The notes beneath the pieces are model-generated. The model was not told the DNA's origin. It was given only the letters and a program-made list of their open reading frames with translations, and made no database searches. The position numbers were made by a program, and so were the translations under genes. A DNA stretch of 64,000 bases. It comes from CAYNRA01 sp046293395. Lineage in GTDB: Bacteria; Bacteroidota; Bacteroidia; Cytophagales; Spirosomataceae. The stretch is taken from the NCBI GenBank assembly GCA_046293395.1, contig JBKBOU010000001.1:1054001-1118000 (forward strand), in the 5' to 3' direction. This document shows positions 43,937 to 53,995 of the stretch, one piece after another; positions within the stretch are counted from its first letter, which is position 1, and every line of letters starts with the position of its first letter.

Positions 43937-45643
43937 TTAATACCCTGGATTCTGCTTGTACAAGCCGTTGGTGAACGTAATTTCCGCCTGTGGAATAGGA
44001 AGATATTCGTCGCGTCCGGCTGTAAATTTCGCAGTAGCTAAGTAAGTACGACGCGATTTTTCTTTGTCGATGTATTCGTTCAATACTTTTTCAGCGATTC
44101 CCCAACGAACTAAGTCAAAGAAGCGCGCGCCTTCTGTTGCGAACTCCAATCTTCTCTCCCATTGCAAAGCTTTGAAAGCGAAATCTTTTGTCCAACCCTC
44201 TGCTGAGTAAGGTTTTACGTTGTAGCGTGAAGCGAACGTTCCGTCTAATTTGCGTAATCTTCCTGTACTTGCCGCAGCACGTTCTCTGATTTGGTTAATC
44301 AATGGAAGGGCTTTCAACTGCTCACCTAATTGAATGTAAGCTTCTGCTTGCATCAACAAGACGTCATCATACCGGATAATATCGTAGTTCTTCGCTGTTC
44401 CCATGAATGGCCCTAACTTGAAATACGAACCGCTATTTGCTTGTTGCTGGTAACGCATCGTATGGAAGTTTCCATAAACACCCGCGTCACGTACCCAACT
44501 GTTTGAGAAAGGTCTTGCAGGGTCATATTTGTACGGGTGTCCGTCGATTCCTACGGTGTGGTCAAGACGTGGGTCAACTGTTTGCGTCGCTAAATTGGCA
44601 TTTTGATTATTGAACGTATCAAAATTGGGCAATCCGTTGGCATTTGTCGTGTGTGCATTCACCAAATTTTGGCTAGCTGCGTGGAAACCACAACATCCGT
44701 ATTGCGGCGCACCGTGTGGGTAATTCAAGCCATCTTCGTAGCTCATTCTACCCGCCGTTGTTCCGTCATTCACGGTAAACTGAATGGCGAAGATAGACTC
44801 AGGGCCGTTTTCTGTTTCAGGCAAGAAGTTATCTGCGATGTCTGGACTCAAGCTGTATTTTCCAGAACTAATAACTGCTTGTGTAAGCGTCACTACCTCT
44901 TGCAAACGTGCTGCGTTGATACGAGTTACTTGGTGATTTGCCCCTTGCTCGTATGCTTGGTACAAACGAAGTTTCGCCAAATACGCTTGTGCTGCCAACT
45001 TATTCGCACGACCGATTTCTGCATTTGAAGTAGGAAGATTATCCACGGCAAACTGAAAATCCGCTGCGATTTTATTCCATTGTTCTTCGTTAGGTAAATC
45101 GTTCGATGTTTTCAAGATTTCCTCTTCTGTGGCATTTTCATCAAAAAGTGGTACATTTTTGTATAACAACTTCATGGTGAAATAACTGTGTGCACGCAAG
45201 AAGCGAAGCTCAGCTAGGCGTTGTTTTTTCAAAGGATAGACAGACTCGTCCAAGGTATTTACCGCACGAAGTGCTACATTACAGCGAGAAATCGACTTGA
45301 ATAAATTCTGCCAAGTACGGGTTACAAAAGCACCCATGGTTGGCGTAACGAGGTTATAATGCTCTAGGGCATCTACTTCACCGACGTCACCTGTACCGCC
45401 ACCGCCTTTGTAGCTATCGTCAGAGCGGACACTTCCGTACGCCCAGTTACTGTAGATTGGTCCAATCATATCTCCGTTTCCGATGGCTGCATACGCCGAC
45501 GTGACGAGCCCTTCGATGGCAGTTGGAGACGTTAAATCAGAGGAAGAAAGCACACCCGTAGGTGTATATTCTAACTTATCTTGGCATGAGCTTGCAAGAA
45601 GCATCGCCGCGAAAACAGAGGTGACTATGTATTTATTTTTCAT
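43937..45643 (-). CDS. SusD/RagB-family fructan-binding lipoprotein
   Basis: A 568-aa outer-membrane lipoprotein that forms the lid on its SusC partner and captures glycans at the surface. ATG 45643 (MKNKYIVTSVF) is preferred; an ATG five codons upstream also exists. The lipobox is LLASSC. SusD-type features include the helical TPR core (ELRFLRAHSYFTMKLL, KLAAQAYLAKLRLYQAY), DDVLLMQAEAYIQLGE and the C-terminal WERRLEFATEGARFFDLVRWG. The gene follows the SusC-like gene by 32 bp, the standard pair order. The specificity for fructans is inferred from GH32 and fructokinase in the operon. Confidence 0.94.
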   Translation of the reverse strand: MKNKYIVTSVFAAMLLASSCQDKLEYTPTGVLSSSDLTSPTAIEGLVTSAYAAIGNGDMIGPIYSNWAYGSVRSDDSYKGGGGTGDVGEVDALEHYNLVTPTMGAFVTRTWQNLFKSISRCNVALRAVNTLDESVYPLKKQRLAELRFLRAHSYFTMKLLYKNVPLFDENATEEEILKTSNDLPNEEQWNKIAADFQFAVDNLPTSNAEIGRANKLAAQAYLAKLRLYQAYEQGANHQVTRINAARLQEVVTLTQAVISSGKYSLSPDIADNFLPETENGPESIFAIQFTVNDGTTAGRMSYEDGLNYPHGAPQYGCCGFHAASQNLVNAHTTNANGLPNFDTFNNQNANLATQTVDPRLDHTVGIDGHPYKYDPARPFSNSWVRDAGVYGNFHTMRYQQQANSGSYFKLGPFMGTAKNYDIIRYDDVLLMQAEAYIQLGEQLKALPLINQIRERAAASTGRLRKLDGTFASRYNVKPYSAEGWTKDFAFKALQWERRLEFATEGARFFDLVRWGIAEKVLNEYIDKEKSRRTYLATAKFTAGRDEYLPIPQAEITFTNGLYKQNPGY

Positions 45644-45675
45644 ACGTTTGTTTATCAAATAGAAAAGAAACTGAA

Positions 45676-48600
45676 TTAGAAAGAAGCGTTCACACCAAAA
45701 GTAAATGTCTTTGGAATTGGCACGGGGTCTAGGTCTATGCGCTCAGGATCTGGTCCTTGGTAGCTTTTGCTCTTCAACCAGAATAGGTTTTCGCCCATTA
45801 AGAAGAAACGAAGTGACTCAAAAACAGCTGCGTCTTTCACCGTGTAACCTACTTGTAAATTTCTAATTTTAAAATACGATGTATTCACAATGAAGTAATC
45901 CGAGGTACGTCCTTCGCCGTTGTTGTCTTTCAACGTAAGTGCCGGGATATTCGAGCTTGTATTTTGTGGTGTCCAAGCATCAAATACGCCAGGGCCTACG
46001 TTTTCACGGCCTCTCATCAAGTTATTGAACACCGTGTAGGCATCAAAACCTTCACGACCAGCTACACCCGAACCGAAGAACGAAAAGTCAAATTTCTTGT
46101 AGAAAACATCTGCACGAATACCGTACTCAAGTGCTGGAAGTGTCGTACCAATCCAAGTTCTGTCTAAGTCGTCGATACGTCCATCTTCGTTGATATCCAC
46201 GTAACGAATCCGACCTGGACCTGCTCCTACTTGCGTTGGCGCTGCGTCCACTTCTGCTTGCGACTGGAACAAACCAGCGGTTTTGTATCCGAAAATATCA
46301 AATTGTGAACGGCCAATGATAGTATTTACCAAGTTTCCTGGGTAAGCTGGACGAACGTTTTCAGGTAGTTCTGTAATTCTATCTCTGAAATGCGTAAAGT
46401 TAGTCATGATGTTGTATTTCAAACCACCACTCGACTCGCCTCTGTAACCAAGCACAAATTCAAATCCTTTGTTTGATTTCGACGCTCCGTTCACAGCTTT
46501 TGTTTGGCCTTCGCCCAACGTAGCTGCAACTGGTGGAGTAATCAAGATACCTGTTGTACGGCGCGTGAAATAATCAAATGAACCATATACTTTGTTGTTT
46601 GCCAACGTGAAATCCAAACCTGCATTTACCTCGTCTGTCGTTTCCCATTTCAATCCAGAGTTAGCTGCTTGTGTTTGTACAAAACCAGAAGGCAACGTAC
46701 CTGTATTTGCTCCAGAAAGTGCGTACGCCGTACCGATGTTCATGTATTGCTCCCAGAAACCACCAACTAATTGCGCTTGTGTTGTTCCGTAACGTGTATC
46801 GAAAAGACCAAAGCGAGCTAAATCTCCAATTTGTTGGTTTCCTACACGTCCTACACCTACTCTTGTTTTCAATTCAGAGAATACAGAATTATCAGCCATG
46901 AAAGCCTCTTTGTCTATTCTCCAACCCAACGAAGCCGCTGGGAAAATACCGAAGCGATTGTCTGCACCAAAGCGAGATGAACCATCTCTACGCACAGTTA
47001 CAGCTGCCAAATAACGGTCGTTGTGGTTGTAGTCCATACGTGCAAATTGCGACCACAAGCTATGTCCCGTTGAGCCACCTGTTACTGCTGTGTTTCCAGT
47101 ACCTGCATTCAACGTAAAATATTCTTCTGTTTGAAGGGCAAAACCTTCTTTACGGATAGTTTGGAAGTCCAAATTTGTATCAATAAATTCAGTACCTACC
47201 AAGAATTTCATCGACTTATTTCCGCCCAAGTCTAGGTCGTAACGTGCCGTATTAGACCAAGTAGTACTTACATAATGATTTTGGTCGAAGAACAAGCTAT
47301 TGGTTGTCCGGTTAAAAGCACCTTCCGAAAATGTCGGTGTGATGATTTTATTTTCAAAACGTGCATTATCAGCTCCAATATTTGACTTAATGAATAAGTT
47401 TTTGATAGGTTGTAATTCTACGAAGATATTTCCGAACGAACTCACACGATTGGCGTTATTCCAACGTGCCAAATATTGCATGTGCAATGGGTTGTTTCTA
47501 TCCGAATAACCTGAACCAGAAGCACCTGCGAAAGTTGTGCCGTCTGCTTGATAGACTGGAATCGTTGGTGCCAATGTCACAGCCAAGAAAGTAGAAGACG
47601 CACCGCCTAAGTCGCGGGCTGTCAAGGTTTCGTTGGATTCAGCGATACGTAGATTCATTCCGAAACGGAGCTTATCATTGAAAGCACGCGTCACGGCATT
47701 TACACTTCCGCTCAAACGTTCGTAGCCTGTGTAACGCAACATACCTGAGTTTTTCAAGTGGCCCAAGTTGATTTCCATGGACGAATTTTTATTTCCGAAA
47801 GACGCCGTAAAATCGTTTCTTGTCACGATACCTGTTTTGTACATGACATCTTGCCAATCTGTGTCACCAGCCGGTGTATTTGGATTTCCACCTACGAATG
47901 GACGTACTTTCACGCCATTTAGGACAGGATTTGAGAAATTTCCATTCCAATCAAAGTCATAGATTTCACCGTAACCTGCTGCTGGATCTTGTCCATCATT
48001 AACAGATGCTTGCCAAAGAGCTCTCCCACGGTCAACCGCGTTCAACATCTTGAAACGCATTGATTTTTCAGACTGTGTAGAAATGCTTGAGTTATACTGG
48101 AAAGATACTTTTCCGTCTGTATTTCCACCATTTTTTGTAGTTACGATGATGACACCGTTTGAAGCTCTCGCTCCATAAATAGACTGTGCAGACGCATCTT
48201 TCAATACCTGAATAGACTCAATATTGGCTGGGTTCATGTTCTGAAAAACCTCTGGACGTGTCGTCGGGATTCCGTCAATGATATACAATGGGTCGTTGTT
48301 ACCTAGTGTATTTGCACCCCGAATCAAGATACGGCCGTTGGAGCCATTCGGTGAACCATCGCGCTCAATATACAAACCAGGAACACGACCTTGCAAAGAT
48401 TGCATTGGGTTCCCGGTACTGTTGTTTTGGATGGGCTTTAAGTCCACAACCGCTACGGAACCAGTCAAATCTTCTTTTCTTTGCGAGGTATAACCTACAA
48501 CTACGACTTCGTCCAATAAACGAGAAGATTTCAAGACAACATCAAAATTCGTTGCTGAAGAAACCGGAACATCCAACGCTTCGTATCCGACATACGAAAA

Positions 48601-48816
48601 AACGAGTGTTTGTGCATTGGCGGGGAGTGTCAATGAATACCGGCCATCTGCATTGGTTAATGTTCCAACTGTCGAACCTTTTACAGTAACACTAGCACCG
48701 ATGAGCGGGTCGTTGGAGTCGTCACCGCGAACCGTTCCTGTGATGGTACGCTGGGCAAAGGTGACCTGAACAGACCACAGCATTGCCAAGAGGGAAAGTA
48801 GAAATTTACTTTTCAT
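45676..48816 (-). CDS. SusC/RagA-family TonB-linked outer-membrane transporter
   Basis: A 1046-aa oligosaccharide importer. Signal peptide 1-21 (VQVTFAQ), then a carboxypeptidase-regulatory-like domain (ITGTVRGDDSNDPLIGASV), then the SusC signature region (LDEVVVVGYTSQRKEDLTGSV) and plug (IRGANTLGNNDPLYIIDG, NIESIQVLKDASAQSIYGARASNG, given in parts). The rest is a barrel ending FTFGVNASF with the terminal Phe. It pairs with the SusD-like lipoprotein downstream. The proton-motive coupling is through TonB, not encoded here. Together they would import fructo-oligosaccharides made by extracellular digestion. Confidence 0.95.
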   Translation of the reverse strand: MKSKFLLSLLAMLWSVQVTFAQRTITGTVRGDDSNDPLIGASVTVKGSTVGTLTNADGRYSLTLPANAQTLVFSYVGYEALDVPVSSATNFDVVLKSSRLLDEVVVVGYTSQRKEDLTGSVAVVDLKPIQNNSTGNPMQSLQGRVPGLYIERDGSPNGSNGRILIRGANTLGNNDPLYIIDGIPTTRPEVFQNMNPANIESIQVLKDASAQSIYGARASNGVIIVTTKNGGNTDGKVSFQYNSSISTQSEKSMRFKMLNAVDRGRALWQASVNDGQDPAAGYGEIYDFDWNGNFSNPVLNGVKVRPFVGGNPNTPAGDTDWQDVMYKTGIVTRNDFTASFGNKNSSMEINLGHLKNSGMLRYTGYERLSGSVNAVTRAFNDKLRFGMNLRIAESNETLTARDLGGASSTFLAVTLAPTIPVYQADGTTFAGASGSGYSDRNNPLHMQYLARWNNANRVSSFGNIFVELQPIKNLFIKSNIGADNARFENKIITPTFSEGAFNRTTNSLFFDQNHYVSTTWSNTARYDLDLGGNKSMKFLVGTEFIDTNLDFQTIRKEGFALQTEEYFTLNAGTGNTAVTGGSTGHSLWSQFARMDYNHNDRYLAAVTVRRDGSSRFGADNRFGIFPAASLGWRIDKEAFMADNSVFSELKTRVGVGRVGNQQIGDLARFGLFDTRYGTTQAQLVGGFWEQYMNIGTAYALSGANTGTLPSGFVQTQAANSGLKWETTDEVNAGLDFTLANNKVYGSFDYFTRRTTGILITPPVAATLGEGQTKAVNGASKSNKGFEFVLGYRGESSGGLKYNIMTNFTHFRDRITELPENVRPAYPGNLVNTIIGRSQFDIFGYKTAGLFQSQAEVDAAPTQVGAGPGRIRYVDINEDGRIDDLDRTWIGTTLPALEYGIRADVFYKKFDFSFFGSGVAGREGFDAYTVFNNLMRGRENVGPGVFDAWTPQNTSSNIPALTLKDNNGEGRTSDYFIVNTSYFKIRNLQVGYTVKDAAVFESLRFFLMGENLFWLKSKSYQGPDPERIDLDPVPIPKTFTFGVNASF

Positions 48817-48841
48817 ACGTGATAAATTGGTTAAATAGATA

Positions 48842-49768
48842 CTAAAATGACGGAATTACGTCTTTACTCTGAGCGAGTGGGGTATTCAACATAGATTGAA
48901 TTTCTTGATTGGATACAGGTGGAACAGCACCTGATTTTGAGGCAACAAGTGCCCCAACGGCATTGGCTCTTGTCAGGATTTCCGTGAGCGATTTTTCGAG
49001 AGCTATACCTTCTAAAAAAGTCGCTAGAAAAGCATCTCCACTCCCGATGGTATCTACTACACTTACTGGAAAACCAGGACAAGTAACCCATTGATTATCA
49101 GCTAAAACAGCAGAACCATCTGCGCCAAGTGTGACACATACGTGGGTCAATGAAAACTGTTCAGCCAATTGGCGAACGATTTCTTCTTGACTTCCCTGGC
49201 AGCCAAACCAGTCAGCTAATTGACTAATTTCTTGGTCGTTTATTTTTAGAATTTGGGTCGCTTGAAGCAAGACTTCTATGCTTTCTTTGCTGTAAAAAGG
49301 AGTTCTTAGATTACAGTCAAATACAGGGCATGTCGCCACTTCAAGTAATTTTCTCAAAGTCGCTTCACTTTCTTCGGAACGAGCTGCTAATGAACCAAAT
49401 ACAAAGAAGTCTGCGTCTTGAACGGCTTGCTTTGCGGCTTCCGTGAGCGAGATGAAATCCCAAGCAACGGGTTGTATAATTTCGTACAATACATGGGAAG
49501 GATTGGACGTATCCGCCAAAACTGTTCCGGTAACATACTGTGCATCTTTTTGTACAAACTCCCCCGTTAACCCCATGGAAAACAAGAAGTTAAGCAGTTC
49601 TTCGCCTAGTTCATCTGTTCCGATACGGCTAATTAATTGCGCCTGATTTCCCGTTCTTTGCCAATGAATAGCGACATTCATGGGTGCGCCACCGGGCAAT
49701 TTACCCGTTGGGAGAATATCCCAAAGCATTTCTCCGAAACAGACCAGTGTTTTTGTATTCTTTTTCAT
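48842..49768 (-). CDS. Fructokinase, PfkB/ribokinase family
   Basis: A 308-aa cytoplasmic kinase phosphorylating fructose with ATP. The N-terminal substrate motif GEMLWDILPTGKLPGGAPMNVA and the C-terminal DTIGSGDAFLATFLEG with its catalytic Asp are both intact. Family-typical VCVTLGADGSAVL is also present. The opening 'CFGEMLWD' resembles fructokinases more than ribokinases or 1-phosphofructokinases. Its start overlaps the last codons of the sugar porter by 4 bp (ATGA-type coupling), implying co-translation of uptake and phosphorylation. It lies 25 bp upstream of the SusC-like gene. Confidence 0.92.
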   Translation of the reverse strand: MKKNTKTLVCFGEMLWDILPTGKLPGGAPMNVAIHWQRTGNQAQLISRIGTDELGEELLNFLFSMGLTGEFVQKDAQYVTGTVLADTSNPSHVLYEIIQPVAWDFISLTEAAKQAVQDADFFVFGSLAARSEESEATLRKLLEVATCPVFDCNLRTPFYSKESIEVLLQATQILKINDQEISQLADWFGCQGSQEEIVRQLAEQFSLTHVCVTLGADGSAVLADNQWVTCPGFPVSVVDTIGSGDAFLATFLEGIALEKSLTEILTRANAVGALVASKSGAVPPVSNQEIQSMLNTPLAQSKDVIPSF

Positions 49769-51105
49769 GCGTGTGTCAGGATAACGGTGTCCATGTTTTC
49801 AAGAGAAGTACCTTTGGTTTCGGGCATGAATTTCCAGGCGAATAGAAACTGAAGCAACATCATGAAGGCAAAGAATCCGAAGATGATTGTTCCACCGAAG
49901 GCTTCGGCAAGGTACGGAAATGTAAAAGTGATGATTGCAGCCATAAACCAGTGGGTAAAACTACCAAGAGATTGACCACTTGCACGGACTTCATTCGGGA
50001 AGATTTCAGAGATAAATACCCAAATAACTGCCCCTTGCGAGAAAGCGAAAAAGCCAATATAAACGAAGAGATAAATCGGAACGAAAAGCCCTGTACGAAG
50101 CGAATAAAAGGTTTCGGCAACTAAAATAAGTGTACAAACAAGTCCAATAGAACCGACAAGCATCAAGGCACGTCGTCCGTATTTATCAATCAATGAAATG
50201 CCGACAAGCGTAGAAACCAAATTGACCAAACCGATACCCGCAGACGAAAGCAACGCTGCGTTTTTTCCGATACCTGCCATTTCAAAAATACGCGGAGCGA
50301 AATAAATAATGGCGTTGATACCCGATACTTGATTGAAAACGGCAAACAAAACCGCCAATGTGATGGGTTGAATGTATGCCTTTTGGAAAAGTGTCGTTCG
50401 TTTTTGGCTCCCACTCGGCGTTTGTTGAATCGCTTGAATGGTTTCTTCTACGGAGTCAGGGTCAATGGCTTTTAATGTAACTCGTGCTCCGTCTAGGTCG
50501 TTTAATCGAACAATCAACCAACGAGGGCTTTCCGGAATGAGCGTGACAGTTACCAAGAATAAGATGGACGGAACAGCTTGCACACCCAGCATCCAACGCC
50601 AATCATTTGCGCCCCCGATTCCAGACAAAAGGTAGTTGGAAAGGTACGCCATCAAGATACCAAATACGATATTGAATTGGAAAAGAGCTACCAAACGGCC
50701 TCTTTTTGCGGGTGGAGCAATCTCAGAAATATACAAAGGAGCAACAACAGAGGAAATGCCAACGCCTAGCCCACCTAAAAAACGAAAAAGAAGAAAAACA
50801 GACCAATCGACGGCGTAAGCTGTGCCTAGTGCAGACAAGAAATAAAGAATGGCAATGGCGAACAGTGATTTCTTGCGTCCGAACAAATCTGCCGGAAATC
50901 CACCGATGACAGAGCCGAGGACAGTCCCTACCAATGCGATAGAAACGGTTACGCCTTGCTCAAAGGCGGACAATTGCCAGAGTACTTGCAATGTTTGCTC
51001 GACTCCAGAAATGACGGCGGTGTCAAAACCAAATAGAAAACCACCCAATGCGGCGGACAAAGACCAGAAGAAAATTTTTGTAGATGGACTCATAAAACGA
51101 TTCAT
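49765..51105 (-). CDS. Sugar porter (MFS), probable fructose importer
   Basis: A 446-aa inner-membrane transporter with about 12 hydrophobic segments. Sugar porter signatures are present: GGFLFGFDTAVISG at the start of TM1, DLFGRKK between TM2 and TM3, RFLGGLGVGISSVVAPLYISE (in parts), the PESPRWLI motif and DKYGRRALM in the second half, and the C-terminal PETKGTSLE. It is the first gene of the operon and presumably brings fructose from periplasm to cytoplasm by proton symport; the substrate is inferred from the fructokinase that overlaps its end. A second ATG at 51093 is possible. Confidence 0.93.
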   Translation of the reverse strand: MNRFMSPSTKIFFWSLSAALGGFLFGFDTAVISGVEQTLQVLWQLSAFEQGVTVSIALVGTVLGSVIGGFPADLFGRKKSLFAIAILYFLSALGTAYAVDWSVFLLFRFLGGLGVGISSVVAPLYISEIAPPAKRGRLVALFQFNIVFGILMAYLSNYLLSGIGGANDWRWMLGVQAVPSILFLVTVTLIPESPRWLIVRLNDLDGARVTLKAIDPDSVEETIQAIQQTPSGSQKRTTLFQKAYIQPITLAVLFAVFNQVSGINAIIYFAPRIFEMAGIGKNAALLSSAGIGLVNLVSTLVGISLIDKYGRRALMLVGSIGLVCTLILVAETFYSLRTGLFVPIYLFVYIGFFAFSQGAVIWVFISEIFPNEVRASGQSLGSFTHWFMAAIITFTFPYLAEAFGGTIIFGFFAFMMLLQFLFAWKFMPETKGTSLENMDTVILTHA

Positions 51106-51124
51106 TTCGATTGCGTTGATGAGT

Positions 51125-51132
51125 CAAAATTA
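51125..51132 (-). promoter_or_regulatory. Candidate -7 element of fructan operon
   Basis: Read on the minus strand this is TAATTTTG, a TAnnTTTG match, 19 bp before the porter ATG. No clear -33 TTTG is seen at 19-21 bp, consistent with activator dependence. Confidence 0.4.
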
Positions 51133-51224
51133 GAAGCTTAGTTGGGCGTTTACTTTTCTATTTGGTTCAATTATCTACTGATTTGTTACATTCTATAAAT
51201 AACTTATAATCAACATATTAAAAA

Positions 51225-51277
51225 TTATACCTTGTATAAATTATAGAAAATGATACATACATTATTGAAATTGATAC
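51225..51277. promoter_or_regulatory. Candidate regulator-binding sites upstream of fructan operon
   Basis: A perfect palindrome TTATAC-CTT-GTATAA (51225-51239) and two TGATAC copies (51251-51256, 51272-51277) spaced 21 bp start-to-start. They lie between the sensor gene end and the operon promoter, a plausible binding region for the AraC-type output domain of the hybrid sensor. Confidence 0.4.
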
Positions 51278-51278
51278 G

Positions 51279-53990
51279 TCAGTTTTTATCGCTTTCTTTT
51301 TCTATTTTCAAACGCCACTCAGTTGGGGTCTGCCCTGTTCTTTGTTTGAAGAACGTCGTAAAATAACTTGGGTTTGAAAAGCCCAAATCGTACGCAATCT
51401 CAGTGATATTTCTGTTCGCATCTTGGAGTAATACTTTCGCTTTATTGGTTTTGAAAGAAGCGATATAATCCGAGACATTTTCACCCGTCAGAGCAGACAT
51501 TTTCCGGAACAATTGCACACGAGACATGCCTAGCTCGCTACTTAGTTTTTCCACAGACAGGGAATTATCGGCTAAATTCTTTTCTATCAGGCGGTCTAAT
51601 TCGGCAAAAAATGCTTTTTCATGTCTTTGAAGCCCCGCAGGCTGGTGTATTTCTTGTTGTCCTTTCTTGCGCTGTCTTTCTCTGCTTTCAATGCAATTTT
51701 TTACTTTTTGTTCGACTAATTCTTGGTGGAATGGCTTGGTGAGGTAATCGTCCGCCCCAGCTTTTGTGCCTTCTAATTGATTTTCAAGATGACTTTTCGC
51801 CGTCAATAGGATAACGGGAATATGAGAAGTTCGGAAATCAGCTTTTATTTTTTGTGTCAATTGATAGCCATCCATACCGGGCAACATCACATCGCACAAC
51901 ACAACATCAGGAATATTTTGAAGTAAAATATCCCATCCTTTCTCAGCCGTTTCAGCAGAAAAGACGTGGTAGGTTTTTGCAAATTTTTGGGAAAGGAATC
52001 GATTCAAATCCCGATTATCTTCAATAATTAAAATGGAATGTTCCGCTGAACTAGGCGGCTGTGCGTCCTGAACAGGCATTTCCCAGATTGAAACCCGTTC
52101 TTTCTTTTGAAAAGTAGGTACTTCATTACTTTCTTGACGAATGGGTACTTGTATCCGAACGGGCAGCTGAATGGTAAAAACCGTTCCTTTATTTTTCTCG
52201 GATTCAATGTAAATTTCTCCTTCATGCAGGAGCACAAATTCACGGGAAAGTGCAAGCCCCAGCCCTGTTCCGAGTGAAATGTTCTTATTCCCGCGATAGA
52301 ACAAATCAAAGGCATGAATTTTCTCTTCTTCAGTCATACCTACGCCACTATCCGCAAATTGGATAACTACTTGATCTGCTTTTCGGGCGAGAGAAATATG
52401 AATAAATCCACCTTCCGCCGTATATTTAAACGCATTGGAAATAACATTAAAGAATACTTTATCTAGCTTTTCGGCATCGAAAGCGTACATAAAACCAGAA
52501 AAAGGAGAAAAGAACTGAAGGTCAATTTTTTGTGCTTGTGCTTTCGGTTGGAAATCATGAACAATCTCTTTTAGGAAGGCAACCAAATCCAAATCGCGGG
52601 ACTCCAATTGCATTTTTCCTGCATCTAGCTGGCGTAATTCTAGGAATTGATCTACCAGACGAAGTAAGCGATGTGCATTTTTCCGAATCAGTTGAAACGT
52701 TTGTTTTGCCTCCTGCGGAGAAATATTTTTTTGTGCCAGCTGGTCTTCAGTTGGCGTTAAAATAAGACTGAGCGGTGTACGAAATTCATGCGAAATATAG
52801 GAGTAGAAGCGCATTTTATCCTCCACAGCCTTTTGTGCAAGCTGGGAAACCTTCTCAATTTGGTCTTTTTGCTCTTGAATTGCCTTATTTTGTTGTTCCA
52901 AGACCCGATTTGAACGCTGTTTTTCTTGTAAAAGAAAGTACAAAGTAGCCAAAAGTAAGACAACGACCGTTAAAAGGGCACTTGTAATGTAGAGTCGATT
53001 GCGTTGTGAGGAAAAGGTTAATTTTAATTCTTGAATCCGTGAGGCTTGGCGTTCAATATCTTCTTGCTGCGCCTTGATTTTTTGGTATTGTGAGAACATA
53101 ATGTTCACATTATCCTTGTTGATAACCGTCGAAAACAGATTATTTTCACGCTGAAATGGTTTTTTCTTTAAGATAGCATCTGCTATTTTAATGGCTTCTT
53201 CACCTCCAGAAGGATACAAAACAGTCGCCTCTAAGAGCCCTTTGCGTACCAAGTCTAGTCCTTCGTTCTCACCGGCGAGCCCGTCCACACCAATGATTTT
53301 GGGGGAAATACCCATTTTTTTACACACCTTGCTGACCGTCCATGCCAAACGGTCATTGTGGGCAAAGATGATGTCCACGGTAGGGATTTTTGCTAATTCT
53401 TTCTGAATTTTCACGCTGTCGTTATCACCAGAATAAATAGCTGGAGAGGTGACTAAATTTTTTGAGGAAGTAATCGCTGAGGTAAATCCCTTGTGGCGGT
53501 CGATGGCTGGGGAATCTGTCGAACCTGCAATCACTTCCACAATTTGCGTACTGGGTCGTGTTGTAATGGCATGGGCATAATTGCCTGCTTGCTCTCCAAC
53601 TTGGGTATTTTCAGCACCAACAAATGCCGTATAATTTGTAGAAGCCGTTCGTCTGTCCAGTATCAACACAGGAATACCCGCTGAATACGCGAGATCAATA
53701 GCGGTACTGAGTTCGTAATCGTTGGGCGAAATGATGATCAAGTCGTATTTTTCCTCAATCATTCGTTTTACATCTTGAATTTGCTGCTTCGTACTGCCAT
53801 TCGCATTTTTCAAGTCCAAGGATAATTCAGGGAAAAACGAAAGTTCACGGCGCATAGCCTCCCATTGGTTAAGTCGCCAACTATCGCCCATGGTGCATTG
53901 GGCAAAACCGATTCGGTATGCTGGCGTCGGCTCAGAAGTACAATTCTGAAGCAATAAAATCAAAAATAAGAAACGGATAATTCGGTACAT
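51279..53990 (-). CDS. Hybrid two-component sensor-regulator with sugar-binding periplasmic domain
   Basis: A 903-aa single-chain signalling protein. ATG 53990 (MYRIIRFLFL) is chosen because a perfect AAGGAGG (53996-54002) sits 5 nt upstream; an ATG at 54008 would overlap it. Domains in order: signal with Cys near 17 (LLLQNC); a periplasmic-binding-protein type 4 domain (about 25-310, TMGDSWRLNQWEAM, DLIIISPNDYEL, VPVLILDRR-like IPVLILDRR); a membrane segment near 340; HisKA with His in YISHEFRTPL; HATPase (NVISNAFKY, DSGVGM, GTGLGLAL); a receiver with Asp in VVLCDVMLPGMDG; and an AraC HTH (LSVEKLSSELGMSRVQLF, GFSNPSYFTTFFKQRTG). A PBP-type input domain recalls BT1754 of Bacteroides thetaiotaomicron, a fructose sensor. 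It presumably activates the fructan operon. Confidence 0.93.
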   Translation of the reverse strand: MYRIIRFLFLILLLQNCTSEPTPAYRIGFAQCTMGDSWRLNQWEAMRRELSFFPELSLDLKNANGSTKQQIQDVKRMIEEKYDLIIISPNDYELSTAIDLAYSAGIPVLILDRRTASTNYTAFVGAENTQVGEQAGNYAHAITTRPSTQIVEVIAGSTDSPAIDRHKGFTSAITSSKNLVTSPAIYSGDNDSVKIQKELAKIPTVDIIFAHNDRLAWTVSKVCKKMGISPKIIGVDGLAGENEGLDLVRKGLLEATVLYPSGGEEAIKIADAILKKKPFQRENNLFSTVINKDNVNIMFSQYQKIKAQQEDIERQASRIQELKLTFSSQRNRLYITSALLTVVVLLLATLYFLLQEKQRSNRVLEQQNKAIQEQKDQIEKVSQLAQKAVEDKMRFYSYISHEFRTPLSLILTPTEDQLAQKNISPQEAKQTFQLIRKNAHRLLRLVDQFLELRQLDAGKMQLESRDLDLVAFLKEIVHDFQPKAQAQKIDLQFFSPFSGFMYAFDAEKLDKVFFNVISNAFKYTAEGGFIHISLARKADQVVIQFADSGVGMTEEEKIHAFDLFYRGNKNISLGTGLGLALSREFVLLHEGEIYIESEKNKGTVFTIQLPVRIQVPIRQESNEVPTFQKKERVSIWEMPVQDAQPPSSAEHSILIIEDNRDLNRFLSQKFAKTYHVFSAETAEKGWDILLQNIPDVVLCDVMLPGMDGYQLTQKIKADFRTSHIPVILLTAKSHLENQLEGTKAGADDYLTKPFHQELVEQKVKNCIESRERQRKKGQQEIHQPAGLQRHEKAFFAELDRLIEKNLADNSLSVEKLSSELGMSRVQLFRKMSALTGENVSDYIASFKTNKAKVLLQDANRNITEIAYDLGFSNPSYFTTFFKQRTGQTPTEWRLKIEKESDKN

Positions 53991-53995
53991 GGTTG

